Part shown: positions 31,204-43,030 of the stretch, piece by piece
Layout of the letters: the number at the start of each line of letters is the position of its first letter
Position numbering within the stretch: position 1 is the first letter of the stretch
DNA from: Diphasiastrum complanatum
Taxonomy: Eukaryota > Streptophyta > Lycopodiopsida > Lycopodiales > Lycopodiaceae
Length of the DNA stretch: 64,000 bases
Reading direction: 5' to 3'
NCBI GenBank assembly: GCA_029204225.1
Contig: CM055107.1
Location: forward strand, 50,485,227-50,549,226
Program-made: the position numbers and the translations under genes
The notes under the pieces: generated by a model
Database searches by the model: none
Told to the model about the DNA's origin: nothing
Seen by the model: the letters and a program-made list of their open reading frames with translations, nothing else

Positions 31204-31811
31204 TCAAGAAGGATGGCCTATGCTATATTGATAGTGGAGCCTCTTCACATATGTGTAGCTCCAAGGACTCTTTCTCTTCTATTGCACCTTATGATGGAGT
31301 CAAGAAATCAATATACACTACAAATGATTTTGAATGTCCTATTGAAGGCATAGGGAACATTTCCTTGAAGCTTGCATCCTCTAATGTTCTTTCTCTCTCT
31401 AAAGTTCTTTATGTACCTAAGCTTACTAAGAATCTTATTAGTGTTGGCCAATTTCTTGATAATGGCCTTGATGTAAAATTCAATGTTGATACTTGCACTA
31501 TCAAGAATAATGATGAGATACTTGCATTAGGATCTAGATTTGGAGGCATCTATAAACTAGATCCAAATGAGTATGTGAATGCTTGTAATGTTGCTCTTGT
31601 GAACAAGCTCTCTATGGAGGAATTATGGCATAGGAGGTTGGGACATCCCAATTACAAATCCATGCTCTCTATGATCAAAGAAGCCAAAGCTATTGGCTTG
31701 CCAAAGTCATTCTCCAAGAAGATCAAGCTTGTGAGGCTTGTGCTATTGCTAAATCTCACAAAAAGCCATTTACAAGATCTTCTATCAAAAGCAAGCATCC
31801 TTTGGAGTTAA
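31204..31811 (+). pseudogene. copia J protease and pre-integrase
   Basis: The active site CYIDSGASSHMC is intact. NVLSLSKVLYVPKLTKNLIS and the pre-integrase LWHRRLGHPNYKSML follow. The frame shifts near 31720, before the zinc-binding Cys pair would appear. Confidence 0.88.
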
Positions 31812-32989
31812 TCCACTCGGATGTGCATTTCTCATCAACTACAAGCAAGAGAGGAGCCACTTGTTTTATTACTTTCATTGATGATTTCACAAGATTCACT
31901 TGGATATATCTTCTTGTTATTTTCAAAGCTTATGTAGAGAAGCGATTCTCATTCAAGATTAAAGCTCTTAAAAGTGATGGAGGTGGTGAATATATCTCCA
32001 ATAAATTTCATGATTTTTGTGAGCTTGAAGGCATCAAAACAAAGTTCTCTTGTGCCTACTCTCCATCTCAAAATGGAGTGGCCAAGAGAAAGAATAGATC
32101 TCTATGTGAATGTGCAAAATCTATGAGAATTGAGGCATCTTTGTCCAAAAAATTTTGGGGAGAAGCCATTAATTGTGCAAATTATCTTTGCAATAGGCTC
32201 CCACATATAGCTCTTGGAGGAAAGTCACCATATGAGATCTTTTAATTGAAGAAGCCTAAGGTTGATCACCTTAGAGTTTTTGGATGCATATGCTTTGTCC
32301 ATATTCCCTTGGAAACAAGGAAGAAGGAAGATCCTGGTGCATGCAAAGGGATCATGATTGGATACTCATCCACCAAGAAGGCCTATAGAGTCTTTATACT
32401 CTCTCAAGTTATTGAAAGTAGAGATGTTGTCTTTCATGAAGATCAACACTCATCTTTTGAAGAGGCCAAGATCAAGAAGTCTATGGATGCATCACCAATT
32501 ATTGATTTTGAAGACAATCATGATGTGATGGGGTCGAGATTTGAAGAAGACTCTCCTCGGATTTTCTCACCAAGAAGATCCACGAGAGATAGATCCGAGC
32601 CTAAGAGGCTCTCATATGTTGACAAAGGCAAACAAGTGGATCTTGATTCCACTAATTATGTTTTTTATGTCTCTCATGAAGAGCCAAAGAATGTACAAGA
32701 GGCACTCAATACCAAGGAGTGGTATGATGCCATGAAGCGAGAGTATGATGCATTGATCACCAACAATACTTGGGAGCTTGTGGATCCTCCATCCAACAAG
32801 CATGTGATTGGTTGCAAGTGGGTATTTCGGATCAAGTTCAATCATGATGGCACCATTAACAAGTATAAAGCAAGATTATGTGCCAAAGGATTTGCTCAAA
32901 TCCATGGCCTTGATTATGAGGAGGCCTTTGCACCCGTTGCAAAGATGGTGACAATAAGAATTCTTATTTCTCTTGCTTGTTTCTTTTAG
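31802..32989 (+). pseudogene. copia J integrase and RT N-terminus
   Basis: Integrase core: LIHSDVHFSS (first Asp), LKSDGGGEYIS (second Asp) and NGVAKRKNRS, where Lys replaces the catalytic Glu. A 10-residue block present in H after WLYLL is missing here. After TAA at 32243 the frame continues with RVFGCICFVHIPLETRKKED, a variable linker, then RT: ALNTKEWYDAMKREYDAL, GCKWVFRIKFNHDG, YEEAFAPVAKM, up to TAG at 32987. Confidence 0.9.
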
Positions 32990-34017
32990 TGGAAGGTGTT
33001 CCAATTAGATGTATCCAATGCTTTTCTAAATGGTTATCTTGAGGAGGAGATCCATATGGAACAGCCTCAAGGATTCATCAAGGATGAGTCCAAAGTGTGC
33101 TTGCTCTTCAAAAGTCTTTATGGACTCAAGCAAGCACCAAGATCATGGTATTCAAGACTTAATTCTTTTCTTATCTCACTAGGATTTACTCTTAGTGACT
33201 ATGATCCTTCCATGTATCTAAAGTTTGTTGATAGCAATATTGTCATCCTTCTAATTTATGTTGATGACATTATTCTTTGTGGAAGTTGTATCAAGCTAGT
33301 TGATGAAACTAAGCTAGCACTTGGATGTGAGTTTCAAATGCAAGATCTAGGAGAGATACATTACATCCTAGGCCTATAAATTGATTTTTACGAAAATCAT
33401 GTCTTTATATGCCAATCTAGATATGCTCACTCTATGTTGAAAAAATTCCATATGGAAAATTCTAAGAGCATAGATACTCCAATGGAGCAAATTCTAAAAG
33501 ATCCTAATAAAGGTGATGAAAGATCCTTTGAGGACATCACACTTTTTAGGAGTCTTGTAGGCTCCTTAATTTGGCTTACCACTACTAGGCCCAATCTAAG
33601 TTTTTGTGTGCACAAATTGAGTCAATTTATGCAAGATCCTAAGATCCATCATTGGAAGATGGCCAAGAGGATTCTAAGATATGTATCTTCATCTTGTGAT
33701 TATGGTCTACTTTATAAAAGTGAAAATCTATCCATTGTTGGCTACTCGGATTCGGAATTTGCAAGTGACAAGATTGATCGAAAGTCTATTAGTGCATACA
33801 CTATCTTTCTTGGAGGCAATCTAATATCTTGTCTTTCCAAAAAGCAAGATACTATATCTCTCTCTTCATGTGAGGCCGAGTACAAAGCACTCACTACAAC
33901 TACCAAAGAGGTGCTTTGGATCAAGAGGTTATTAATGGAGCTAAAGTGCATCAAGGAAAGATGATCTACCAATGATCAAGTGTGATAACATCTTGGCCCA
34001 AGCTCATGCCAATAATC
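32990..34017 (+). pseudogene. copia J RT core and RNase H
   Basis: VFQLDVSNAFLNGYLEEEIH, SLYGLKQAPRSWY and intact IYVDDIILCG, then TAA at 33377 in place of a sense codon (LGL-stop-IDF). RNase H: TTRPNLSFCVHKLSQF, IVGYSDSEFASDK, DTISLSSCEAEYKAL. A frameshift near 33957 and a break at 34017 inside the segment that reads DNILAQAHANN. Confidence 0.9.
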
Positions 34018-37000
34018 TGTTAGCCGATATTTCCACAAAGAAAATCGGACTAATATTGAAGTTTATATTTGCAATAATTGAAAAAATCGGCATGTAAAAC
34101 CTAGTTATTAGAGAAAAATCGGCACAAATTTGCCTTAGAACTGGGTGCCAGCCCGCCCTAAAGTGGCTAGACACAGTTTAAAAGTAAGAAACTAACTTTC
34201 GAAAAAACCGTCAAAAATATTTTGTGGTCAAGTTTTGTAAGACCGAGCCAAAAGTGCCGGTCCACCTAGAATTGGGTCCCAGCCCGCTCTAAATGAGGCT
34301 AGAGAAAATTTTGCGGCCTTAGAAATGGCCGGTAAATATTTTACGGCTTTTCAAAAAAATGGCCAGTTGTAAAAAAATGGCCGGTATGACCATGCTAAAA
34401 TCTCACCATGTACTGAGTCCATTTTTACTAATATATGATCACTCAGTGTATTTTTTCAGGGAAACCGTGTTGTCATGGGAGCCCTAGTCATGAATGCCAA
34501 AAAAGTCAACTTCAGTCAAAGAGCCATCAAAGAAAAACATTTATTGGACAAAATCCAAGCTGTGAATTATGGGCAATACTGAAAACTTGCAGAAACCCTA
34601 ACGGGTAAAATTAGGCAAATTACGAGAAATGGGCAAAATACGCAAATCAGTCGGCAATCCCGAGAAACCAAAAGCCAAGGGCCGTCGGGTCGTACCTGCT
34701 ACAAAGAAAAGAAAAACCAAATGAAGGGCTAAAAGGAACAGAGGACCAAGGACCAAGGAAATGGAGGGCACCTTAGGTGAAATAGGGGCTTGACAAAAGT
34801 CCTCACCCACCTTTTGGATAATAAATGTAAACAAGACTTTAGGACCTAGAGGGCCTAAAAGATATTTTCTCTAGCTTTTGACTAAGAGGGCATCTTGGCT
34901 AGTTCTGGAAGGGGGCCTTCAAGGGCACCAAATCCTACACCCTCAAGGAGGCCACTTGATGTACTTGCCAATGGGTGTTGGACAAATGGACAAAAGGGCT
35001 TGAAAGGCATGAAAATTGGCAAAGCCTCATTTTGAAGGGGGACACTTGGGATTTACTATAAAAGGAGGCCACTCTTTGTATTAAGATATAGTTGATTGAT
35101 AGTTGGGTGAGTTAGATGATGATGTGATAGTTTGATGTGATGTTGGTTGAGAGTTTTTTAGAGTTGAAAGCTTTTGGAAGATGGGTGCTTGCTTGAGAGA
35201 TCTTTGTTAATGAGTAGGTTTGATTCCTTGTGAGTTTGGTTTGATGGATGGTTAAATGTGGTTTTGCCTTATAGTATGCTTATACATTGGTACAAGTATT
35301 GTCTTGCATAGTTGCTTGTGGAGTGATGGATGTTTGGGGTTGAATGCTTGTTAGTGGATTGAGAGTACACTCACTTGTAGTTGATAACAATGGATAGGTT
35401 GGGTGTTTGTGGTTTGATTTGAGAGTTGTGTTTTTCCCTCCAATTAGTTGATTGATTGTTGGAGGCTTGATTGGGTTGATGGAGTTTTTGTTTGCACTCC
35501 TTGGGATTGAATCTATGCTTGTTGATGGGAAAAGTGGGTTGTGCTTGAACATTAGAGTAATGTGTTGAGAGAATTGCTTTTGTTGAGAGTGATTTCATGG
35601 TGAGGGTTGGTTGGTTGGTTGTAGTCCATTGTCATACTAGTAGGCTTATATCTTGAATGAGTGGGATGGTTTGCTTGAGGGCTTGGTGTGAGTGATGGGT
35701 TGCTGATTTTTAGCCATTGTATCTTTCTGGCCTGTTTTTTTTTTTTTTTACAAACTTTCGGCTCAGTTTTCTCTCAACTGAACCGTTAACATTTCAATCA
35801 CACCGTCCATATTCCAGAAACTTTCATTCTCTTTATTTTCTTCTTTTACACCAATTCGATCGGACACGCGTAAAGTGGAGAAAACTATGTCAACATGTCT
35901 GGCTCTAATTTTTGCGACAAGGTTCATGACTAGAGTTTCCACACAACGGCTACCTAATTGCACATTGAGATGAGTTTTTTACTTGAACTTTCTTTCTAGT
36001 CACTTCCATTTCTTGAAGTTCTGTTTGTAAGCTCTTAACTTAAATTGGAATGGGATGTGAGATGTGTAAGATAGGGTTTTACACTTTGAAGGAGGTTGTT
36101 ATGAATGGTCTAGGGAAGTAAGCTTGTTGAGGGACTAATTACGTCAAGTTTTTCCGAGCTCCTACAGATTTAAGTGTTGCTGATGGTTGTAATTTTCAGT
36201 TGTACTCATTTACATTGGTGACTACTTGTAAGGTTTGGTAGTGAATCAGGTTTTTAAGCATGAACTAGAGTTCAGTTGAGAATTATAGTAATGAATGTCA
36301 TATGTTGTGGGGTTAATTAAGGGAAGGATTGATTTTCGATTATCGACGTTTAGTGAAAGCAAGAACGCTTGTAACCAGGGTTTATTAGCATGGTTTGGAA
36401 GTAATTATATGGACGCAGTTTTAAAAGGTGAATGTGTTTTACTCTATGCTTGTCTAAGATAGAACTGATAGTTTAAACCGCAATAAACTGTCAAAGTTCA
36501 GAAGTGTTCTATTTTCGTCATTTATGAAGCGTGTCAGCTGGACCCGACCTCTGTGTAACACCAGAGCGGGCCGTCCACCATCCGTGGTTGAAAAACACCA
36601 CCTTGGTTAAAGCGTCGCATTAGTCACACCTGCCGTCGGCACTGTCTAGCGAAATACCTAGACCCGACGGTCGGCAAAAATACCGCCGCTTAGCAAACAA
36701 AGCGGTGCATATAACTTGCACCCCACGAGCACATCATAGACAGTAAATCGGTTTCTAGCCCATGTAAGATTTTTACTAACTGTAAACCGAATTCAATGGG
36801 GAAAGAGATATTAGCAAGATCCTAACTCGAATTAGTGATCAGAAGTTTCACGAAACCGTGACCCTAGAAAGCTAGTGAATCATTGCAGCCAAAAGTACTA
36901 GCACCCCCTCCTTGCAACCGTATCTCTGAGAGCCTGGAAAACTCTCATCGGTTGGGCAGCACGGGACAATAGAGAAGGCCATCAGAGTTGGAAGTGGCAA

Positions 37001-37106
37001 ACTCTCTGTTGCTCACGTAGGGCCGAACCGCCATTAGAGGTGGGGCCCCTTGACCCTTTTAGGATGTTTTGGCTGGACCAACCCCCCGTAAAAAATGGCC
37101 CTAACA
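34018..37106 (+). repeat. 5' LTR of element K (3089 bp)
   Basis: Starts TGTTAGCCGATATTT, ends GGCCCTAACA just before the PBS. Internal regions: G/T-rich tract with repeated 'tttgatgg'/'ttggttgg' (about 35090-35640), poly-T at 35738, the segment shared with 29741-31203 (about 35880-36505), and a GC-richer stretch (36540-36760). Short ORFs in it are not supported as genes. Confidence 0.75.
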
Positions 37107-37107
37107 T

Positions 37108-37127
37108 TGGTGCGTCTGCCGGGAGTC
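37108..37127 (+). promoter_or_regulatory. element K primer-binding site, not initiator Met type
   Basis: TGGTGCGTCTGCCGGGAGTC, one base after the LTR, has the TGG expected for pairing with a tRNA CCA end and the CCGGGAGTC block matching a T-arm. It differs from the iMet site used by all other elements here. I cannot name the tRNA with certainty. Confidence 0.65.
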
Positions 37128-38046
37128 AAAAAATTTTCAGAAGATGTTGCTTGAAAGAGTAGTTATCCATATCGTTGGACTACAAAGCACTAGTTGTCAT
37201 ACTACCAGAAGTCTACACGTTTTGTAGGTCCTAGATTGCGTGTGCTGAAAACAATTCCACTATCTAAACCGTCAGCCGCAAGCTAGCATAACCGTACATG
37301 CGGCTAGTACCACGTTGATCACAGGACGAAGTGGTTAGCATCACACAGTGATGTGTGCTGATCCCACACCTAGAACATACGTTATGAGTTCACAATCCAA
37401 CCCTAGCTACATGTGATCCGACTTCGCCAAGGTCATTCTATTTCCAACAATTTGGAATACAGTTTGGACTAGAGACTACATAAAATTTTCACCAGCAGAG
37501 AGTTTAGGCTGTGATGCCAAGTACTACTAGAAATCTTTCATAGAGTGATGGGACAGGTCAGAGAATGGGGTTTTGTATGAAGCCTAGGGTGAAAGTGAAA
37601 ACCAGAGCCCTAAGTCGAAAGTCATTACCCTACGACCCACCAACCCTAGCATCCCGTAGAGATGGCACCTGGTACAAAGAACCAAGAAAAATTGTACATG
37701 GGTATGGTTGGATTAGGATTGAGCAGAAAAACGACCAAGTAGAGTTAGTTAGGTCGTATGCAGTATTAGTGGACGAAGGATGGATGACCTATGGGATAAC
37801 GTGGGAAAATCACAAAACGCATGTGCAATGACAGTTGATTGCTATCCGTAAGTGAGAAATCTATTATGCAGCAATCATTAGTGTCACCCTAGACAAGACA
37901 TCATAGGTATACCAAGGAAACCTAGGTCTAAGGGAGCACCGCACGGAGAGACTTCAAATCCCCAGAGAGAGCGTTTAGGGCTTAGAAGAAGCCATCGTGG
38001 GTTTCTTGTCCCACCAGTCTTAAATGATGAGTCTCACTCACCTATA
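37128..38046 (+). other. leader of element K
   Basis: Mostly without clear coding sequence. An 88-codon ORF at 37565-37831 (basic start, then EPRKIVHGYGWIRIEQKND) is unrecognised and could be a leader ORF or chance. Confidence 0.4.
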
Positions 38047-39345
38047 ATGGACTTGGATGATACGTTGGAACCTATAGAAGAACTACTAGAACTTGAGCCA
38101 ACCGACACTATAGAACCACCGTTAGTGAACGTAACAATTACTGCTACAGAACCTATTGCCAAGAGAATGGCACGACGTTTGACTGAACCAATCGTAGTAC
38201 CCCCAGAGATAGGAGGACTATTGAAGCTTAGTGGATCCACTCCTGAGTTTCATGGAGCACCATATGAAAGTGCCGAAGAGCATATTGATGCTTTTGGGCC
38301 ACCTGCTTTACCAATGCCATCACAAACCCACATCATGAAATGATGTTTTTTGCCACCACTTTATCTGGAACGGCTAGGCACTGGTATCATAGTCTACAGA
38401 GAGGCTCAATTCACACCATTGAGGAGTTCCATAGACTGTTCTTAATTGAGTATGCTCCCCACCGAACGGCTAATGGCAAACTGTTCACACTCACTTCCCT
38501 ACAACAAGGAAGTAACGAAACCATCCGACAATATTGGCGTCGTTTGACAGAGTTGTCACGCCAAGTGGAACCCACTATGTTACTACCACCCCTATTACTA
38601 CTGACCTTCTTTCTACGAGGGCTCAAGAATGACATACAAATGATTGTACATCAGAGTAACCCCCAGACATTGGCTAAGGCAGTAGAGAAGGCAATCGGTA
38701 GAAGACGCACAGATTGCGGTTGCCCACGCATCCCACCTATCGCAAGCAGTGAACAGCTTGAACCTAAGCCCGGAAACGTGGAGAGGAGGCCCAATCGCAG
38801 CTATAGGAGCACACACCATAGTGGAACCCCATCCCATACAGGCTATTGAACCTCGACAAGGTAGGAACATGCAAACACAAGATGCACGAAGGCTCCAAGC
38901 GCAGATGCCCGATAGAGGCTATGAGAGCACAGGCTCTAACGCAGAACTAGGCGATATGCGAGCCCTGCTAAAGGGATACATGGACGTGATGAGTGAGAAT
39001 ATGCAGACCTTAGCAATAGATGTAAATTTTCTCAAACGGCACCAAAATTTGTTGGGTCATGACACTCAAAATCCACACAATCACCAAATCAATTAGATCC
39101 AAAATGAGGAGTACAATGATACTAGTAGATCCACGAGCTACCATTATACTTAACTATGATTGGACCACACTTTGTCACCTCTTAACCCTATTGGACCATT
39201 GATCCATGCACCTCTTAATTCTATTGGACTATATTCTAGCACACCTCAAATTCCTATTGGACCTCACATGGTTCCACCTCTAAATCCTATTGGACCTCTT
39301 AGAATTCATCAAACAAAAATATTATACTTGTCTACACTCTAATTG
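38047..39345 (+). pseudogene. element K gag with NPIGP-repeat tail
   Basis: ATG at 38047 opens an acidic N-terminal region. LKLSGSTPEFHGAPYESAEEHIDAF leads to a frame change near 38310, and MMFFATTLSGTARHWYHSL plus IRQYWRRLTELSRQV are typical of the gypsy gag capsid domain. Another frame change near 38750 leads to a Gln/Met-rich region (38749-39096). The same frame continues through stops into repeats of PLNPIGP/PQIPIGP (39175-39309). No zinc knuckle or protease is seen. Recognisable sequence ends near 39345. Confidence 0.75.
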
Positions 39346-39594
39346 GCACAAGTTTAGCCTCTTACTCTATTTTGGCTCAATAGTGGCATTACAAGTGGAA
39401 ATGCATAATTTGCCATCCATGCCAAATTTGTTCCTATCAACATCCTACACCTAGATGCTTGATATAAAAAACATAAGACCCCTACACCTAACATAGATAA
39501 TCTTTTTCAATTCTTCACAACAGAAAGGCAATAAATGGGGTCCAATCATTGTAGAGTATTTACTTATGCTAGATCTTGTGCTACTACTATATGG

Positions 39595-40337
39595 TAGAGC
39601 TTTGTTATTTTACATACTTAATGCAAAATGCCAAGTTTGGCCTACATAGAACTTGAGCTACATGGTTATGTATTATCTAGTTTGATAAATGCAACTTGCA
39701 TATAGTCGGTAGACATAGAATTAGCATGATTATGCTTGTAGAAACTCGTGGCAATTCACATGCATTAATTGTAAGTGATCCATAGTGACATGCAAGGATG
39801 GACAAAGTGTAATAGACACATGCATGATGATTTGGACATTTTTAGTTAGAACTAGTACACTTGTAAAAAGCTAGTAGAATTTCATGCATGACAAGTGACA
39901 AATGTCACATAGACTCTAGATGTCACTTTAGATGTCATTTTGGAATGGATGGATGTGGTTCTACCTCAAGCTACCTCAATCTCCATATATATGTGTAGCT
40001 CTCCACACAATCAATGACGAAGAACCAAAATTTTGTAGTTATTTCATGCCATTTTGGATCTAAACAAATATTGCTTGTTATCTCTCTAGCTTTCTCTCTC
40101 TAACTTGTGTTGAGACTAATGCTCATACACTGAAATCTTGTACTTTCATTCATTCTTTGATTCATTGCTATTATATTCTACTGATTAGCATGCTAGATTG
40201 TGAATTAGCCATTTCTTCTGAACTAGATCTTGTTGAATCAATCTAGAATCAAGTTATAGTGCCAATCACAAAGCTTAATTAAGATCAATCACTCTTGTGG
40301 ACATTCGTCACACGTGTGAATTCTGGAAATTTCGTCA
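39595..40337 (+). repeat. LTR remnant of the F/H copia family
   Basis: Matches the F/H LTR in the opposite orientation to F and H ('tttggcctacatagaacttgagct', 'cgtggcaattcacatgcatta', 'tctctaacttgtgttgag', ending ggaaatttcgtca at 40337). The start is eroded. There is no PBS after 40337 and no coding sequence, so it is a solo or truncated LTR. Confidence 0.78.
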
Positions 40338-40338
40338 G

Positions 40339-40554
40339 TTATAGCAGTAACGCCACATCAATCGGAACCAAACCAGGTGTAGTATCCAAGGCGGAAAAAT
40401 GTATGGTGTTCAGTGTGCACGCAAAACCATACAGCGAACGGTTGTCCAGTCCTAAAGCAAAATCTGAGACTGACACATAGATTCTGCCATTTGTGCAATG
40501 CAACATCGCACGATATTGTGGGGTCGAATATCTCTCATAGTATAGCCCTTCCGC
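40339..40554 (-). pseudogene. exon-like fragment of an unrecognised host gene (71 codons)
   Basis: On the minus strand, a 3' splice-site-like sequence (ctaacctttgttgacag) is followed by 71 open codons to TAA at 40341-40339. The peptide is well mixed (LYYERYSTPQYRAMLHCTNG, IYVSVSDFALGLDNRSLYGF, FSALDTTPGLVPIDVALLL) and does not look like retroelement pol. GC content is visibly higher than around it. It lies between an LTR remnant (ending 40337) and copia H. The sequence to 40837 could be intron. Family unknown. Confidence 0.4.
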
Positions 40555-40837
40555 CTGTCAACAAAGGTTAGATCACTAGATAGGTGCCTAACTATGCATA
40601 GATGCTACTTTTAGTTAATTTCCTACTTTCTCTCTAAACTCTACTCACCACTATACTACTCCTCTTTAACTCTACTTTTCTACACTAACATTCATCATAG
40701 TTTTGGTTGAAGAGAAGGAATGGAGAAGAAGAGATTGAGAAGGGAAGAGAAAGAGAGTGAGGGTGGAGGTTAGCTCAAATGCTCCTTATGCTTGCTAATG
40801 GAAAAACATTCACTATGGCAAACAATAAACATGGAAA

Positions 40838-41990
40838 GTTTCACAAGATGAGAGTGATATGGTATCTTGCTTTTTGAAAAGCCAAGATATTAAATTTCCT
40901 CCAAGGCATATGACATATGCACTTGCAAAATCCGAGTCAGAATAGCCAACTATAGAAAGATCTTCACTTTTATACAACAAACCACAATCAAAAGTTGAAG
41001 ATATGTATCTAAGCACTCTCTTGGCCATTTTCCAATGATGAATAGTAGGATTTTGCGTAGCTTGGCTCAACTTATGAACACTAAAACTTATATCGGGCCT
41101 AGTTATAGTAAGCCAAATTAAGGAGCCTATAAGACTCCTAAAAAGAGTGATGTCCATCTTTCATCACCTTTGTTAGGGTCTTTTACAATTTGCTCCATAC
41201 GAGTTTCTATACTCTTACAATCTAGCATATTGAACTTTTTTAACATTGAAAGAGCATACTTGGATTGACATACAAAAGCTTTTTCATTATGAAAGTCAAT
41301 CTCTAATCCTAATATGTAATGATTTTTTTCAAGATCTTGCATTTTGAATTCTTTTTCAAGTGCAACTTTGGTTTCCTCAACTGACTTGATACAACTTCAT
41401 ATTAGAATGATATCATCAACATAAATGAGAAGGATGACAATATCTCTATCATAAAACTTGACATACAAGGAAGGACCATAGTTACTAAGATTAAATCCTA
41501 GTGAATCAAGAAAAGTGTTAAGTCGAGAATACCACGACCTTGGAGCTTGTTTTAGTCCATATAGACTTTTGAAGAGCAAGCAGACTTTGTTCTTGTCTTT
41601 GATGAACCCAATAGGTTGATCCATATAAATCTCTTCTTCTAGATATAAATCTTCTCTTCTTCTAGAGACATCTAGTTGAAAAACTTGCCATTTGAAAATC
41701 CTTTGAGCATAAACTTGAGCAAAATCCTTTGCACAAAGTCGTGCCTTGTACTTGTTGATTGTGCCATCTTGATTATATTTGACTCAAAAAACCCATTTGC
41801 AACCAATGGTGTGCTTGTTGGATGGAAGATCCACAAGCTCCCATGTCTTGTTGGCTATCAAGGCATCATATTCCGCCTTCATGGCTAGAAACCATTCCTT
41901 TGAATTGAGTGCATCATATACATTCATGTGAAACAAAATAAGCATAATTAGTGGAGTTGAGTTTCACTTGCTTGCCTTTATCTCCATATG
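40838..41990 (-). pseudogene. copia H reverse transcriptase and partial RNase H
   Basis: RT with EYDALIANKTWELVDLPSN, INKYKARLCAKDFAQVYAQ, then a deletion of about 25 residues before FKWQVFQLDVS and a rearranged stretch around 41640-41665 where a short 'cttcttctaga' duplication sits. SLYGLKQAPRSWY and intact IYVDDIIL follow, then MQDLEKNHYILGLEIDF. RNase H runs RSLIGSLIWLTITRPDIS to the 40838 break, with a deletion after SDSDFAS. A stop near 41398 and a frame change near 41150. Confidence 0.88.
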
Positions 41991-43030
41991 TAAGCCTCTT
42001 TGGCTCGGATCTTTCTTTGTGATCTCCTTGGTGAGAAAATTCGAGGTGACTCCTCCTCAATTCTTGGCCCCATCTCTCCATGATAGTCTTCAAGGGTGAT
42101 GATAGGAGAATCCTTTTGAGAATCTTTGATCTCGGCCTCCTCAAAGATTTATTTTTTATTCTCATGGAATATAACATCCCTATGGTAACTGAGGTAGAGG
42201 GAACATAAATTCTATAAGCCTTCTTGTTGGATGAATATCCAACCGTGATCCCTTTAATTGAATTAGGATCATCTCTTTTCCTTGTTTCCAAGGGTACATG
42301 AACAAAGCAAGCACATCCAATCAACCTTAGATTTTTTCTTAAACAAGACTTCATATGATGATCTTCCTACAAGTGCATTGTGAGGTAATCTATTGCACAA
42401 ATAGTTTGCACAATTAATTGCTTCTCCCCAATATTCAATAGGCAAAGAAGCTTCAACTCGGATTGCTTTAGCACATTCACATAAAGATTGATTTTTTCTT
42501 TCAGCACCTCCATTTTGAGATGGAGAATAAGCACAAGAAAACTCTCTCTTAATTCCTTCACCCTCACAATATTCATAGAACTTGTTGGAGATGTATTCGC
42601 CTCCTCCATCACATCTTAAAACTTTAACTTTGAAAGAAAACTGTTTCTCAACATAAGCTTTGAATACTAGGAAGTGATCAAATACCATAACTTTTGAAGA
42701 AAGTAGATACAACCAAGTATATCTTGTAAAATCATCAATAAAGGAAAACAAGTTGCACCACCGATACTTTTAGAGGAAGAAAAATGAACATCCGAGTGAA
42801 TTAGCTCCAAAGGATGAGTAGTCTTGATAAAAGACTTTTGATATGGCTTTCTATGTGATTTTGCAATAGCACAAGCCTCACAAGGCTTGATATCCTTCGA
42901 GAGTAATCTTGGAAGGCCAATAGCCTTAGCATTCTTGATCATAGAAAACATAGACTTAAAGTTAGGATGCCCCGACCTTCTATGCCATAACTCCTCCTTA
43001 GAGAAAAGAGCAACTTCGCAAAAGTTTGCA
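41991..43030 (-). pseudogene. copia H integrase
   Basis: Pre-integrase ELWHRRSGHPNFKSM, zinc-binding CEACAIAKSHRKPY, first catalytic Asp in LIHSDVHFSS, a frameshift near 42740, then FIDDFTRYTWLYLL, second Asp in LRCDGGGEYIS and catalytic Glu in NGGAERKNQS. All three catalytic residues are kept. The linker towards RT has further frame changes near 42300 and 42170. Confidence 0.88.

Larger units (their letters stand above)
31204..34017 (+). mobile_element. Ty1/copia J, coding part only
   Basis: Starts abruptly in the protease and ends abruptly in late RNase H at the K LTR. No LTR, PBS, gag or PPT. Protease, integrase, RT and RNase H are in copia order and closely resemble H and G. Stops at 32243-32245, 32987-32989 and 33377-33379 and frameshifts near 31720-31800 and 33957 inactivate it. 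Confidence 0.9.
34018..39345 (+). mobile_element. Ty3/gypsy-like element K (5' LTR, PBS, gag; truncated)
   Basis: A 3.1-kb LTR with inverted ends TGTTAG...CTAACA, an unusual PBS, a leader and a gag remnant, then loss of recognisable pol. No 3' LTR is in the window. The left edge lies within RNase H of copia J. Gypsy assignment rests on gag style. Confidence 0.75.

Noticed and set aside
31117-31353. ORF sharing a 24-residue start with a minus-strand ORF at 35763-35963
   Set aside because: Both are translations of the K LTR segment repeated in inverse orientation, and the second half here is shifted-frame copia protease.
34598-35598. Minus-strand ORFs in the K LTR
   Set aside because: They lie in low-complexity G/T-rich LTR sequence and have biased composition.
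36540-36760. GC-richer block in the K LTR considered as an RNA gene
   Set aside because: No tRNA, snRNA or rRNA signature (A/B boxes with cloverleaf, Sm site, conserved rRNA words) was found by eye.
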